Source of the DNA: Salinimonas marina
Lineage (GTDB): Bacteria > Pseudomonadota > Gammaproteobacteria > Enterobacterales > Alteromonadaceae
Assembly: GCF_015644725.1 (NCBI RefSeq)
Contig: NZ_CP064795.1
Coordinates: 804,501 to 868,500 of the forward strand
Length of the DNA stretch: 64,000 nucleotides
Direction of reading: 5' to 3'
Notes under the pieces: model-generated
Told to the model about the DNA's origin: nothing
What the model saw: the letters and a program-made list of their open reading frames with translations, nothing else
The model's database searches: none
Position numbers and translations under genes: made by a program
Shown: one piece after another, positions 39,972 through 51,420 of the stretch
How positions within the stretch are numbered: position 1 is the stretch's first letter
Layout of the letters: each line of letters begins with the position of its first letter

Positions 39972-40403
39972 TTAGCACAAAGTAGCTGGAGCGCACGTTG
40001 CTTTCCAAGTTACACGGCCGTTTTCATAAGTAGGAGCTAGTTCATAGGTTGCTTTCGTAACACCTGCAATTTTTCCATCAGTTGGCTCTGTGGCCGTAAT
40101 CTTACCTGCTGCTACTTTTATCCCTACAACACCCTTCGCAGCAGTTACATCTTTTGCAATACCATTACTACCATTAGTTCCGCCCGTACAATTGTCAATC
40201 CCATCCAACGTCTGGGCACATACTTCAACAGCAGATTTAACACCGGCTGTCGCATTGACAATCTCGGTGAAGCGCGCTTTTTCGGTATAGTTTGAATAAG
40301 CCGGCAGGGCTACCGCGGCCAGAATACCGATAATCGCCACAACGATCATCAGTTCGATTAAGGTGAAACCGTCTTGTTTGTTTGCTGGTTTAAATTGTTT
40401 CAT
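39972..40403 (-). CDS. pilA: Type IV major pilin PilA
   Basis: 143 residues. Class III signal: a basic leader ending KQDG, then mature [18 protein letters not shown] with the conserved Glu at +5, cleaved and N-methylated by PilD. The helix continues as [16 protein letters not shown]-terminal disulphide loop is likely between the Cys pair at the end ([10 protein letters not shown]); a second pair is in [24 protein letters not shown] ribosome site precedes the ATG. It has its own promoter and terminator, as expected for an abundant subunit. Confidence 0.96.
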   Translation of the reverse strand: MKQFKPANKQDGFTLIELMIVVAIIGILAAVALPAYSNYTEKARFTEIVNATAGVKSAVEVCAQTLDGIDNCTGGTNGSNGIAKDVTAAKGVVGIKVAAGKITATEPTDGKIAGVTKATYELAPTYENGRVTWKATCAPATLC

Positions 40404-40524
40404 GGTAGTTCTCCGGGTGCGTATAGGACGCTAATTTAAAAAGTTGCTAGTTACGTTAGTTAACTAATCAAAGTTACGTTTATACCTGGTTTGTTCCTTG
40501 TAACGCCCCCGGTACTTGAAGCCA

Positions 40525-40552
40525 AGTATAGGGGGGATCGTCGTGTTGACAA
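40525..40552 (-). promoter_or_regulatory. Predicted pilA promoter
   Basis: Reading the minus strand: TTGTCA (40552-40547), a 16-bp spacer and TATACT (40530-40525). It would leave an untranslated leader of about 110 nt. A palindromic AAGTATACTT lies just upstream (about 40561-40570). Sigma-70-like; no clear sigma-54 site was seen. Confidence 0.5.
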
Positions 40553-40665
40553 GTATTCGAAAGTATACTTATGTGTAGGTTCTGCCGGAGTAACAGGAGG
40601 CGGGAGGCGCTTTTAGACAAAAGTTTAAAAAACGCCAAATTTTCAACAAAAACAGCTGGTTAATG

Positions 40666-42061
<1,396 letters not shown>

Positions 42062-42196
42062 TATTTTCCTTGCTATGCCGCTCTGTATTGTCTGCCGGCA
42101 ATACATTAATAGTAGTCTGTGGGGCACAGTACTTGTACCTTGTCCTGTAGGGTGTCAAAATTTGATTGGTCTGACACATAATCAGGAACTGTTATT

Positions 42197-42808
42197 GTGA
42201 AATATTATTCCCAGGCAATTCAAAAGTCTTCGCCGTTTTATGACGAGCGACCTGCCGATGTGCCGGTGTCGCTGCTGGTGATTCATAATATTTCGCTGCC
42301 ACCGGGTGAGTTTAACACAAAGGGTATAGAGCAACTGTTTACCGGTACCCTGAATCCGGATGAGCATGCTTTTTATACCCAGCTTGCCGGCCTGAAGGTG
42401 TCGGCCCATTGTGTGATCTACCGTGATGGGCGTATTGAGCAATTTGTGCCTTTCACCCACCGGGCCTGGCACGCCGGCTTATCAACCTTTCAGGGGCGTA
42501 GCCGTTGCAACGATTTTGCCATTGGCATAGAAATGGAAGGCACCGACTATACGCCCTATACTCAGGCACAATATGCCAGTTTACTGACATTAAGCCGGAC
42601 CTTGGTACATGCCTTTCCATTAATTACCTGTGGGCGTATTGTCGGCCATAATGATATAGCCCCGGGGCGTAAAACCGACCCCGGACCTGCATTTGACTGG
42701 GGCGGTTACCGTCATGCCCTTTTTTCTGAACCGGCTGAACCGGCTGAACCGCGACAAGCTGGCTCAGCCCCTGATACTGTAACACTCAACAACAACACAA
42801 TAAGCTAA
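42197..42808 (+). CDS. ampD: 1,6-anhydro-N-acetylmuramyl-L-alanine amidase AmpD
   Basis: 203 residues, cytoplasmic zinc amidase of peptidoglycan recycling. Amidase_2 motifs are LLVIHNISLPPGEF (zinc His), FTHRAWHAGLSTFQGRSRCN, AIGIEMEGTDYTPY and GHNDIAPGRKTDPGPAFDW (zinc His and Asp). The start is GTG at 42197 with AGGA about 10 nt upstream. It is 19 bp from ampE. Its loss is known to derepress chromosomal beta-lactamases through AmpR elsewhere; no ampC or ampR gene is in this window. Confidence 0.95.
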   Translation: MKYYSQAIQKSSPFYDERPADVPVSLLVIHNISLPPGEFNTKGIEQLFTGTLNPDEHAFYTQLAGLKVSAHCVIYRDGRIEQFVPFTHRAWHAGLSTFQGRSRCNDFAIGIEMEGTDYTPYTQAQYASLLTLSRTLVHAFPLITCGRIVGHNDIAPGRKTDPGPAFDWGGYRHALFSEPAEPAEPRQAGSAPDTVTLNNNTIS

Positions 42809-42827
42809 ACCAACCGGACCCACTATT

Positions 42828-43643
42828 ATGCTAATAAGTTTACTGCTGGCACTGGCTATTGACCGTTACTTCATCCGCCCCCGGGCCGGATTTATCGACT
42901 TTTACTTAAATCTGATGGCCACCGGGCTGGGGCGGGTAATTACCGGTCCGGCCAGCGTTCACTGGCTGCGCGCAGCAGTGATGATATTACCGGTGGTGAT
43001 TGTCAGCGGCGTGTTATTTGTGGCCGACAGTGCATTCTTAACCTGGATTGTCCAAACGGTGTTACTGATTCTGGCCCTGGGCAGTGTTCGGGTAAAACGC
43101 AATGTTCGTCGTTTTAAGGCGGCGCTGGAACGCCGTGACGAAGAAGCCGCTGGCCGCTATCTGGATGGGATGCACCAGGATTGTTACCAGGTGGCCAGTC
43201 AGAATGATTTGCCCGGGGCATTGTTGTGGGTGAACTATCGCTATTACACCGCCATTATCCTGGTGACCGCAGTGTTAGGGATCCCGGGCCTGCTGATTTA
43301 TTGCAGCGCAAGATGGCTGAGTCAGCATGTGCCTGGCGATAACCGACGCAGCGTGCCTGCTGAATTTATGCGCATCGCCGATATTGGCGGGACGCGGCTG
43401 GTGGGCTTAACTTATTTGCTGGTGGGGCACTTTAGCCGCGCTGCAGCGGCCTGGGTTAAAAATTTGATGGCGATCACCCAGCCCCCGCGGCTGTTTTTAA
43501 TCGGGGTAGGTCAACAGGCGGGTGAGTTTGAAGCCGGCGCCACCCAAGAGTCGGTAGCCAGTGCCTTGGTGCTTGCCCGGCGCAGCAGCTGGTGTCTGGT
43601 GGTCATTATCGCCGTGTTGACGCTGACCGGGGTCTTGCACTAA
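42828..43643 (+). CDS. ampE: Beta-lactamase regulatory membrane protein AmpE
   Basis: 271 residues, polytopic inner-membrane protein with several predicted helices (LISLLLALAIDRYF at the N-terminus, SWCLVVIIAVLTLTG at the end). It matches AmpE by topology, length, the YRYYTAIILVT block and position after ampD. The family resembles CobD/CbiB membrane proteins; its exact role is unclear. Confidence 0.88.
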   Translation: MLISLLLALAIDRYFIRPRAGFIDFYLNLMATGLGRVITGPASVHWLRAAVMILPVVIVSGVLFVADSAFLTWIVQTVLLILALGSVRVKRNVRRFKAALERRDEEAAGRYLDGMHQDCYQVASQNDLPGALLWVNYRYYTAIILVTAVLGIPGLLIYCSARWLSQHVPGDNRRSVPAEFMRIADIGGTRLVGLTYLLVGHFSRAAAAWVKNLMAITQPPRLFLIGVGQQAGEFEAGATQESVASALVLARRSSWCLVVIIAVLTLTGVLH

Positions 43644-43844
43644 CCCCGCCGCTGGCAGAAGGCCTTCACCGGTATTGGTAAATGTTGATTTTATCGCCAG
43701 GTCAGGGCTTATCCGACCAGTAAGAACTATTAATAAAGTGGTTAAAAAACAGTATGTAGCATAGGTTTAGGTACGACCTGAAAAGAAGGTAATCCGGCAA
43801 AGTGTTTACCTGAGTTTTAAACTGGCCTACACTATATAGGTAAA

Positions 43845-43858
43845 ATGGTATGACCAAT
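43845..43858 (+). promoter_or_regulatory. PdhR operator upstream of pdhR
   Basis: AATGGTATGACCAA contains the inverted repeat TGGT (43846-43849) -ATG- ACCA (43853-43856), matching the known PdhR box ATTGGTnnnACCAAT. It lies just downstream of an AT-rich -10-like TATATA (about 43833), so bound PdhR would block transcription. This fits pyruvate-responsive autorepression of pdhR and, if they are cotranscribed, of aceEF-lpdA. Confidence 0.75.
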
Positions 43859-43927
43859 AGGCGGTTGTAACACCAAGGTGTTTACAAAGTGACCGCCTTT
43901 TTTCTGTCTGAAGAGTCAAGGATACCC

Positions 43928-44673
43928 ATGCAGCAGGGGCGCAAAAAATTGTCAGATGTCATCACCGAGCAACTGGAGTCTATGATTCTGGATGGCTCGC
44001 TACTGGCTGGACAAAAACTGCCTCCCGAACGTGAATTGGCCACCCGCTTTGATGTGTCCAGACCGTCTTTACGCGAGGCCATCGGTAATTTACAGGCCCG
44101 GGGGCTGGTTGAACGTAAACAGGGGGGGGCACCTTTGTTAGCAAAAGTCTGAATGCGGCCATGCTGGACCCGCTGATGGCGCTGATTAGCCGGCGGCCCG
44201 AAACCCAGTTTGATTTGCTGGAGTTTCGCCACGCCCTGGAAGGCATGTCGGCCTATTATGCGGCGCTGCGGGGGCAACCTGAGGATTATCAGGCCTTGCA
44301 GCAGGCGCTCGACGAGCTGCCCGCGGCAGATGACAAACAAAGTCAGCGGCCACTGGCCGAAGCGCTTGGACAGTTTTATGTGGTGATGGCCCGGGCTTCC
44401 CACAATATGGTGTTGCTGCATGTGATGAGCACCATGCAAGCCATGTTAATAGAAAATATTGAACGAAATTTAGAAATGCTGGCTCAGCATGCCAATGTGG
44501 CGCAGGATTTGTCACGTCAGCGTGCCGAAATAGTCGCAGCCATTGCCGACCGGGACCCGGAAAGTGCCCGACAGGCCTGCAATGCGCACCTGGCATTTAT
44601 TGAAAAAACTTTGCTGGCAATTAATCAGCGTGACAGCAGAGTACAGCGCGCTTTACGACGCCTTGAAATTTAA
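43928..44673 (+). CDS. pdhR: Pyruvate dehydrogenase complex repressor PdhR (GntR/FadR family), apparent 1-nt deletion
   Basis: GntR winged-helix domain ([38 protein letters not shown]) followed by an FCD effector domain ([16 protein letters not shown]; metal-binding histidines in [11 protein letters not shown] and [13 protein letters not shown]). The frame breaks at the G8 run at 44122-44129. G9 would give [20 protein letters not shown] and join the downstream frame ending at 44673, for about 248 residues. AAGGA precedes the ATG at 43928. A PdhR box lies about 70 bp upstream. PdhR represses the pyruvate dehydrogenase genes until pyruvate binds. Confidence 0.93.
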
Positions 44674-44846
44674 TGGCGAAGAGCTGGTTTTTATGCGCAT
44701 GATTGCTTTTTTGTAAGCAACAGCACGCAACTAAGAGGTGGGCTGATACAGCCTGCTGCAAGTACAACATAATTTAGTGATTCCATCCTCCGCCAAATTC
44801 GGTGTTGTGGGTGGTTTTCTATATTAAGCAAAAATAGGATGGCACC

Positions 44847-47513
44847 ATGACTGATATGATGCACCAAGATGTGGATCCACAAGAAACACAAGAATGGCTG
44901 GAGTCAATAGAGTCAGTTTTAGAAGAAGAAGGTATTGAAAGGGCTCACTTCTTATTAGAATCCCTAATAGAGAAAGCACGCAGAAATGGTGCCCACTTAC
45001 CCTATGATGCAACAACCGCGTACATAAACACTATTCCGCCGGGTCAGGAACCGACCATGCCGGGCGATCAGACTATCGAAGGTAAAATCCGTAACGCCCT
45101 GCGTTGGAATGCCCTGATGATGGTACTGCGCGCCTCGAAAAAAGACATGGAACTGGGCGGGCACATTTCCAGCTTTGCATCATCTGCAATGCTATACGAT
45201 GTGGGCTTTAACCATTTCTTCCGCGCACCGAATGACAAAGACGGTGGTGACTTCCTGTTCATCCAGGGCCATGTATCACCGGGTATTTACTCACGTGCCT
45301 ATATCGAAGGTCGTCTGAGCGAAGACCAGCTGGACATGTTCCGTCAGGAAGTAGACGGCGAAGGTCTGTCTTCTTACCCGCACCCGAAACTGATGCCTGA
45401 TTTCTGGCAATTCCCCACGGTATCAATGGGCTTAGGCCCAATGCAGGCGATTTATTTAGCCCGCTATCTGAAGTATCTGACCAATCGTGGTTTGAAAGAC
45501 TGTTCAGAACAGCGCGTCTGGTGTTTCCTGGGCGATGGCGAGATTGATGAGCCAGAAAGCTTAGGTGCTATCGGTCTGGCTTCGCGTGAAGGTCTGGACA
45601 ACCTGACCTTTGTGGTTAACTGTAACCTGCAGCGTCTGGATGGTCCGGTGCGTGGTAACGGCAAAATTATTCAGGAACTCGAAGGTACCTTCCGCGGCGC
45701 AGGCTGGGAAGTGATCAAAGTGATCTGGGGTCGTTACTGGGATCCGCTGCTGGCGCGCGACACCTCTGGCAAGCTGCTGGATCTGATGAACGAAACTGTT
45801 GATGGTGAATACCAGAACTTTAAAGCCAAAGGCGGCGCGTATACCCGCGAAAAATTCTTCGGCAAATACCCAGAGCTTAAAGAAATGGTTTCCAATATGT
45901 CAGATGAAGACATCTGGCGTCTGAACCGGGGTGGTCATGATCCGGTTAAAGTGTATGCCGCGTACGATCGCGCCACTAAAACCGAAGGCCGCCCACAGGT
46001 AATTCTGGCCAAAACGGTTAAAGGGTATGGCATGGGCGCCGCTGGTGAAGGTAAGAACATTGCCCACCAGGTGAAAAAGATGGATACCGATGCGGTTAAA
46101 GCCTACCGTGACCGGTTCAACATTCCGGTATCAGATGAAAGCTTAGCTGACCTGCCGTACTACAAGTTTGATGAAGACAGCGAAGAGATGAAATATCTCA
46201 AGGCTCGTCGCGAAGCATTGCATGGCTTTATGCCACGCCGTCTGGCCAAAAGCACCGAAGACTTACCGGCGCCGGATCTGAAAGCCTTTGAGGCCGTTAC
46301 CAAAGGCTCGGGCGATCGTGAAATTTCAACCACCATGGCCTTTGTTCGTGTTCTAACCGCGATGCTCAAAGACAAGAAAATCGGCAAACGCGTGGTACCG
46401 ATTATTCCGGATGAAGCCCGTACCTTTGGTATGGAAGGCTTGTTCCGGCAGGTGGGGATTTATTCTTCACAAGGTCAGAAATACGAGCCACAGGATTCAG
46501 ACCAGGTAGCGTATTACCGCGAAGACACCAAAGGTCAGGTTCTGCAGGAAGGTATCAATGAGCTGGGCGCCATGGCTTCATGGCTGGCGGCTGGTACGTC
46601 TTACAGCACCAACGATCTGCCGATGATTCCGGTTTACATCTACTATTCCATGTTTGGTTTCCAGCGGGTGGGCGACTTAGCCTGGGCCGCAGGGGATTCA
46701 CAGGCACGTGGCTTCTTAGTCGGTGGTACCGCCGGTCGTACGACATTGAATGGTGAAGGCTTACAGCATCAGGATGGTCACAGCCATACTCAGGCAGCAC
46801 TGATTCCAAACTGTATTTCTTACGATCCGACCTACGGCTTTGAAATTGCCGTGATCATGCAAGACGGTATGCGTCGGATGTTTGAAGAACAGGAAGATGT
46901 GTTCTATTACCTGACCGTGATGAACGAAAACTACAAGCAGCCGCAAATGCCCAAAGATGTTGAAGAAGGTATTGTGAAAGGTATTTATCTGCTGGACACG
47001 GTGGGTGAAAGCGATAAGAAAGTGAAGCTGCTGGGCTCAGGTACTATCTTAGAGCAGGTCCGTGACGCGGCGAAACTGCTGGCTGATAACTACAATATCG
47101 AGTCACAGGTTTACAGTGTTACCTCGTTTAACGAGCTGACCCGCGATGGTATGGATGTGGATCGTCACAACATGCTACACCCGGATGCTGATGCCCGTAC
47201 GCCGTACATCACCGAAGTACTAAACAACGGTAACGATGGCCCGACCATTGCGGCTACCGATTACATCAAAAACTATGCTGATCAGGTACGTAACTTTGTA
47301 CCTGGTAGTTATCGTGTACTGGGAACTGACGGCTTTGGCCGCTCTGACAGCCGTGCAAATCTTCGTCGCCACTTTGAGGTTGATGCTGCCTATGTAGCCT
47401 ATGCCGCTCTTTATGAGCTGTATAAAGCCGGTGATGTAGATGCCAAGACACTGTCAAAGGCGATGAAAGATCTGGATATCGATTCAGACAAAGTTAACCC
47501 ACTGTACGCGTAA
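44847..47513 (+). CDS. aceE: Pyruvate dehydrogenase E1 component AceE (homodimeric type)
   Basis: 888 residues, close to the E. coli length. Decarboxylates pyruvate on thiamine diphosphate and acetylates the E2 lipoyl groups. The ThDP motif runs from FLGDGEIDEPESLGAI to NLTFVVNCNLQ (GDG...NCN); conserved substrate histidines lie in GGHISSFASSAMLYDVG and HQDGHSHTQAALIP. The N-terminal 45 residues (DPQETQEWLESIESVLEEEG) bind E2. AGGA precedes the ATG by about 7 nt. The 173-bp gap from pdhR shows no clear PdhR box; a weak CATAAT -10-like site occurs near 44768. Confidence 0.97.
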   Translation: MTDMMHQDVDPQETQEWLESIESVLEEEGIERAHFLLESLIEKARRNGAHLPYDATTAYINTIPPGQEPTMPGDQTIEGKIRNALRWNALMMVLRASKKDMELGGHISSFASSAMLYDVGFNHFFRAPNDKDGGDFLFIQGHVSPGIYSRAYIEGRLSEDQLDMFRQEVDGEGLSSYPHPKLMPDFWQFPTVSMGLGPMQAIYLARYLKYLTNRGLKDCSEQRVWCFLGDGEIDEPESLGAIGLASREGLDNLTFVVNCNLQRLDGPVRGNGKIIQELEGTFRGAGWEVIKVIWGRYWDPLLARDTSGKLLDLMNETVDGEYQNFKAKGGAYTREKFFGKYPELKEMVSNMSDEDIWRLNRGGHDPVKVYAAYDRATKTEGRPQVILAKTVKGYGMGAAGEGKNIAHQVKKMDTDAVKAYRDRFNIPVSDESLADLPYYKFDEDSEEMKYLKARREALHGFMPRRLAKSTEDLPAPDLKAFEAVTKGSGDREISTTMAFVRVLTAMLKDKKIGKRVVPIIPDEARTFGMEGLFRQVGIYSSQGQKYEPQDSDQVAYYREDTKGQVLQEGINELGAMASWLAAGTSYSTNDLPMIPVYIYYSMFGFQRVGDLAWAAGDSQARGFLVGGTAGRTTLNGEGLQHQDGHSHTQAALIPNCISYDPTYGFEIAVIMQDGMRRMFEEQEDVFYYLTVMNENYKQPQMPKDVEEGIVKGIYLLDTVGESDKKVKLLGSGTILEQVRDAAKLLADNYNIESQVYSVTSFNELTRDGMDVDRHNMLHPDADARTPYITEVLNNGNDGPTIAATDYIKNYADQVRNFVPGSYRVLGTDGFGRSDSRANLRRHFEVDAAYVAYAALYELYKAGDVDAKTLSKAMKDLDIDSDKVNPLYA

Positions 47514-47532
47514 GCACAGGAGAGACAACAAC

Positions 47533-49638
47533 ATGGCAGATATTAAAGACGTTCTCGTACCCGACCTAGGTGAAGACGAAGTAGAAGTCATTGAAGTGTT
47601 GGTGGCAGAGGGCGATGACATTGAAGCGGAAGACTCGCTGGTTACGGTTGAAAGTGACAAAGCCAGTATGGATATTCCGGCGCCCTTTGGCGGTAAAGTC
47701 AGTGCTTTGAAAGTCAGCGTAGGAGATAAGATTTCTGAAGGCGATTTGCTGATGCAATTAGAAGCTGCTGGTGATGACAGCAGCGACGAAGCTGATGAGT
47801 CTCAGGAACAATCTGAGTCAGACGACCAGGCCGCAGAAGAGACCACTACAAAAGCCGATCAGGGTGACTCTGCAAAAGACGCAAAATCAGGCAGCGAGCA
47901 AAGTGAAACCAAGGGCGCGAAAGCATCAGGTGGTAGCAGCTCTACCGTTGAAGTAACGGTGCCGGATATTGGTGATGCAGAGGAAGTTGACATCATCGAA
48001 GTGTTGGTCAGCGAAGGCGATACGGTGGAAGCCGAAGACGGTCTGATTACCCTTGAAACCGACAAAGCGACCATGGATGTGCCTGCGCCTCAGGGCGGCA
48101 AAGTCGTCAGCCTGAAAGTTAAAGAAGGCGATAAGGTCAGTGAAGGTTCACTGATTCTGATGCTGGAAGTCGCGGGTGACGAAGACGGTGAGCAGGCCGC
48201 CGACGATGACGCGGCATCAGGTCAGAGCGAGCCGGATGATGCCGGCACCAAAGGCGAACCTGCCGCTGCCGATAGCAATGAGCCAGATTCGTCTGATGAT
48301 GGCGGTGAAGAAGAAATTGAAGTGACTGTACCTGACATCGGCGATGCTGCGGATGTTGAAGTTATCGAAGTGCTGGTTAGCGAAGGTGATACAATTGAAG
48401 CCGAAGATGGCCTGATCACCGTTGAAACTGACAAGGCGACCATGGATGTTCCGGCCCCCAAAGCCGGCACCGTAATCAAGATGATGGTGAAGCAAGGCGA
48501 TAAAGTCTCGCAGGGCTCACAGGTATTAATGCTGAAGGTTAAGGGCAGTGGCAGTAAGCCAGCTACCAAGACCGAAGACAAACCGGCTAAATCAGAGCAA
48601 AAAGCCTCTGCTAAAGACAGCTCACAAGAGAGCAAGTCACAGGACAGCGGCCGTCCTAAGCCGCCGCCGGTTCCACATCATCCTTCGGCAGGTGAAAAAC
48701 AAAAATCGGGTAAGGTTCATGCCTCACCCTCGGTTCGTCGCCTGGCCCGTGAATTTGGGGTGGATTTGTCTGAAGTATCAGGCAGTGGTCGTAAAGACCG
48801 GATCCTCAAAGAAGATGTACAATCGTACGTAAAATACGAGCTGTCACGACCCAAAGCGACAGCAAGCTCTGCCGGCAAAGGCGAGGGCGGTGGTCTGCAG
48901 GTCATTCCACAGCCAAAAGTCGATTTTTCTAAATTTGGTGATGTTGAAGAAGTTCCGCTAACGCGTATTCAAAAACTGTCAGGGCCAAACCTGCATCGTA
49001 ACTGGGTGTCGATTCCCCATGTTACCCAGTTTGAAGAAGCGGACATTACTGATGTAGAAGCATTTCGTAAAGAACAAAACCAGGTGGCCGAGAAGCGCAA
49101 GATGGGCTTCAAGATCACGCCGTTGGTGTTCATGATGAAAGCGGTGGCCGATGCGCTCAAAGCCTACCCGATTTTCAATACTTCACTTTCTGAGTCAGGC
49201 GAGTCTTTAATTCAGAAAAAGTATTACCATATTGGTATTGCAGTAGACACACCAAATGGTCTGGTGGTTCCGGTGGTTCGTGATGTTGATCAGAAAGGCA
49301 TCCACGAATTATCGAAAGAGCTGATGGATATTAGTGTGAAAGCCCGTGACGGTAAGCTGAAGTCTGCCGATATGCAGGGAAGTTGTTTCACTATTTCCAG
49401 CTTAGGTGGCATTGGCGGTACCGCCTTTACGCCTATTGTGAATGCGCCAGACGTAGCAATCCTGGGTGTCTCGAAGAGCGAGATGAAGCCGAAGTGGAAT
49501 GGCAAGGACTTTGAACCTCGCCTGATGCTGCCGCTATCTTTGTCTTACGACCACCGGGTTATCGACGGTGCGGTTGCAGCCCGGTTTGCCGTGCATCTTA
49601 AAGCGGTCTTAGAAGACCTGCGCCAGATGCTACTATAG
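47533..49638 (+). CDS. aceF: Dihydrolipoyllysine acetyltransferase AceF (E2), three lipoyl domains
   Basis: 701 residues, core of the pyruvate dehydrogenase complex. Three tandem lipoyl domains carry the modified Lys in ESDKASMDIP (about residue 41), ETDKATMDVP (about 178) and ETDKATMDVP (about 301), separated by acidic Ser/Ala/Asp-rich linkers. A peripheral-subunit-binding domain follows (HASPSVRRLAREFGVDLSEV, about 395-435). The catalytic domain ends with SYDHRVIDGA (active His about 673). Same domain count as E. coli but longer linkers. It lies 19 bp after aceE. Confidence 0.97.
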   Translation: MADIKDVLVPDLGEDEVEVIEVLVAEGDDIEAEDSLVTVESDKASMDIPAPFGGKVSALKVSVGDKISEGDLLMQLEAAGDDSSDEADESQEQSESDDQAAEETTTKADQGDSAKDAKSGSEQSETKGAKASGGSSSTVEVTVPDIGDAEEVDIIEVLVSEGDTVEAEDGLITLETDKATMDVPAPQGGKVVSLKVKEGDKVSEGSLILMLEVAGDEDGEQAADDDAASGQSEPDDAGTKGEPAAADSNEPDSSDDGGEEEIEVTVPDIGDAADVEVIEVLVSEGDTIEAEDGLITVETDKATMDVPAPKAGTVIKMMVKQGDKVSQGSQVLMLKVKGSGSKPATKTEDKPAKSEQKASAKDSSQESKSQDSGRPKPPPVPHHPSAGEKQKSGKVHASPSVRRLAREFGVDLSEVSGSGRKDRILKEDVQSYVKYELSRPKATASSAGKGEGGGLQVIPQPKVDFSKFGDVEEVPLTRIQKLSGPNLHRNWVSIPHVTQFEEADITDVEAFRKEQNQVAEKRKMGFKITPLVFMMKAVADALKAYPIFNTSLSESGESLIQKKYYHIGIAVDTPNGLVVPVVRDVDQKGIHELSKELMDISVKARDGKLKSADMQGSCFTISSLGGIGGTAFTPIVNAPDVAILGVSKSEMKPKWNGKDFEPRLMLPLSLSYDHRVIDGAVAARFAVHLKAVLEDLRQMLL

Positions 49639-49651
49639 ACAAACCATGTAA

Positions 49652-49690
49652 AGGGGAGCAAAACAGGCTCCCCTTGATGCTTTTTGCAGG
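49652..49690 (+). terminator. Possible terminator or attenuator between aceF and lpdA
   Basis: Stem AGGGGAGC / GCTCCCCT with a short AAAACAG loop lies at about 49653-49675, followed by TTGATGCTTTTT. It suggests that lpdA, 143 bp after aceF, is partly expressed from its own promoter, as in E. coli, where Lpd also serves other complexes. Confidence 0.6.
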
Positions 49691-49781
49691 CAAATAGCCA
49701 GCTTAGCTTTACAGGGCTCACCAGCCCTAGTTAAACTTCTTAACGCATTATTTTCAGATATTTGACAAATTTGAGGTCAAG

Positions 49782-51203
49782 ATGAGCGAAATTAAAACTC
49801 AGCTAGTTGTATTGGGCGCAGGACCAGGCGGTTATTCTGCGGCTTTTCGCGCTGCCGATATGGGCGTAGAAACCGTGATTGTTGATGCCAGGGAAACACT
49901 GGGTGGGGTTTGTTTGAATGTTGGGTGTATCCCTTCAAAAGCCCTGTTGCACGTAGCCAAGGTAATGAAAGAAGCAAAACAGATGGCCGCGCACGGCGTA
50001 AGCTTTGGCGAACCGGAAGTCGACCTGGATAAACTACGGGACTATAAAGATTCGGTTGTGGGTCAGCTGACAAAAGGCTTGTCAGGAATGACCAAGATGC
50101 GCAAGGTTAAACATGTGCGTGGTACCGGCAAATTTACCGGTGCCAACACCCTAGAAGTGGAAGGTGAAGACGGCACCACCACCATCAAGTTTGATAATGC
50201 GATCATCGCTGCAGGTTCTGAGCCGGTTAAATTGCCGTTCATTCCAGAAGACGACCGGGTTATTGACTCAACCGGCGCTCTGGAAATGAAAGACATTCCG
50301 GAAAAAATGCTGGTATTGGGTGGCGGTATCATTGGTCTGGAAATGGGCACAGTGTATGAAGCACTGGGCTCTAAGATTGATGTGGTTGAATTTTTGGACC
50401 AGCTTATTCCTGCTGCCGATAAAGACATCATGAAAGTCTTCATGAAAGACTATAAAGATAAATTCAACATCATGCTTGAAACCAAAGTAACGGATGTTGA
50501 AGCCAAAGATGACGGCTTGTACGTAACCTTCGAAGGCAAAAATGCACCGTCAGAAAAAGTACGTTACGACAAAGTGCTGGTAGCGGTGGGTCGTACCCCC
50601 AATGGTAAAAAAGTAGGCGCAGATAAAGCCGGCGTAGAAGTAGACGACCGTGGTTTCATCAACGTGAACAAGCAGATGCAAACCAATGTGAAAAACATCT
50701 ATGCGATTGGCGACCTGGTAGGACAGCCTATGCTGGCCCACAAAGCGGTGCATGAAGGCCACGCAGCAGCAGAAGTTATTGCTGGTAAGAATCACTACTT
50801 TGATCCGCGTTGTATTCCTTCAGTGGCCTACACCGAACCAGAAGTTGCCTGGGTGGGTCTGACCGAGAAAGAAGCTAAAGAAGAAGGCGTGAATTACGAG
50901 ACCGCCTCCTTCCCGTGGGCGGCGTCAGGTCGGGCGATTGCCTCTGATGCTACCAACGGTCTGACCAAAATGATCTTTGATAAAGATTCAGGTCGGGTGA
51001 TTGGTGGTGCCATTGTCGGTACTAACGCCGGCGAGATGCTGGGTGAAATTGGTCTGGCTATCGAAATGGGCGCCGACGCCGAAGATGTGGCCCTGACTAT
51101 TCATGCTCACCCTACGCTGAATGAGTCAATTGGCCTGGCCAGCGAGATCTTCGAAGGTAGCATTACCGATATGCCAAACCCGAAGGCGAAAAAGAAAAAG
51201 TAA
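49782..51203 (+). CDS. lpdA: Dihydrolipoyl dehydrogenase LpdA (E3)
   Basis: 473 residues, FAD/NAD disulphide oxidoreductase that reoxidises lipoyl groups of the 2-oxoacid dehydrogenases. The FAD site is VLGAGPGGYSAAFRAADMG, the redox pair GGVCLNVGCIPSKALL (Cys44/Cys49), the NAD site LGGGIIGLEMGTVYEALG, the second FAD motif NIYAIGDLVGQPMLAHKA and the catalytic C-terminal HAHPTLNES. The basic C-terminus is NPKAKKKK. Followed by a strong terminator. Confidence 0.97.
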   Translation: MSEIKTQLVVLGAGPGGYSAAFRAADMGVETVIVDARETLGGVCLNVGCIPSKALLHVAKVMKEAKQMAAHGVSFGEPEVDLDKLRDYKDSVVGQLTKGLSGMTKMRKVKHVRGTGKFTGANTLEVEGEDGTTTIKFDNAIIAAGSEPVKLPFIPEDDRVIDSTGALEMKDIPEKMLVLGGGIIGLEMGTVYEALGSKIDVVEFLDQLIPAADKDIMKVFMKDYKDKFNIMLETKVTDVEAKDDGLYVTFEGKNAPSEKVRYDKVLVAVGRTPNGKKVGADKAGVEVDDRGFINVNKQMQTNVKNIYAIGDLVGQPMLAHKAVHEGHAAAEVIAGKNHYFDPRCIPSVAYTEPEVAWVGLTEKEAKEEGVNYETASFPWAASGRAIASDATNGLTKMIFDKDSGRVIGGAIVGTNAGEMLGEIGLAIEMGADAEDVALTIHAHPTLNESIGLASEIFEGSITDMPNPKAKKKK

Positions 51204-51263
51204 CCGGGTTTTATGTCAGTGGATAGTCAGTTTGTGACTATCAGCGGACTGACCCTTGCTAAC

Positions 51264-51302
51264 AACCCCCGTTGCGATGCGCTCGCAGCGGGGGTTTTTT
51301 AT
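51264..51302 (+). terminator. Rho-independent terminator after lpdA
   Basis: 14-bp stem AACCCCCGTTGCGA (51264-51277) / TCGCAGCGGGGGTT (51283-51296), one G-T pair, then a T-run to about 51300. The rest of the gap to the LysR gene contains a TGTTATTGGTCTT-type short repeat (51308-51345) and no gene. Confidence 0.88.
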
Positions 51303-51420
51303 TGGTCTTATGTTATTGGTCTTGTGTTAGGGAGTGTTGTTGGTCTCGCCTTAGCCATCTTAGCCGCCTTAGCCACCGACCAGCCGTAGGCGATAACAGA
51401 TCGCTCCGCCGGCGCCGCTA

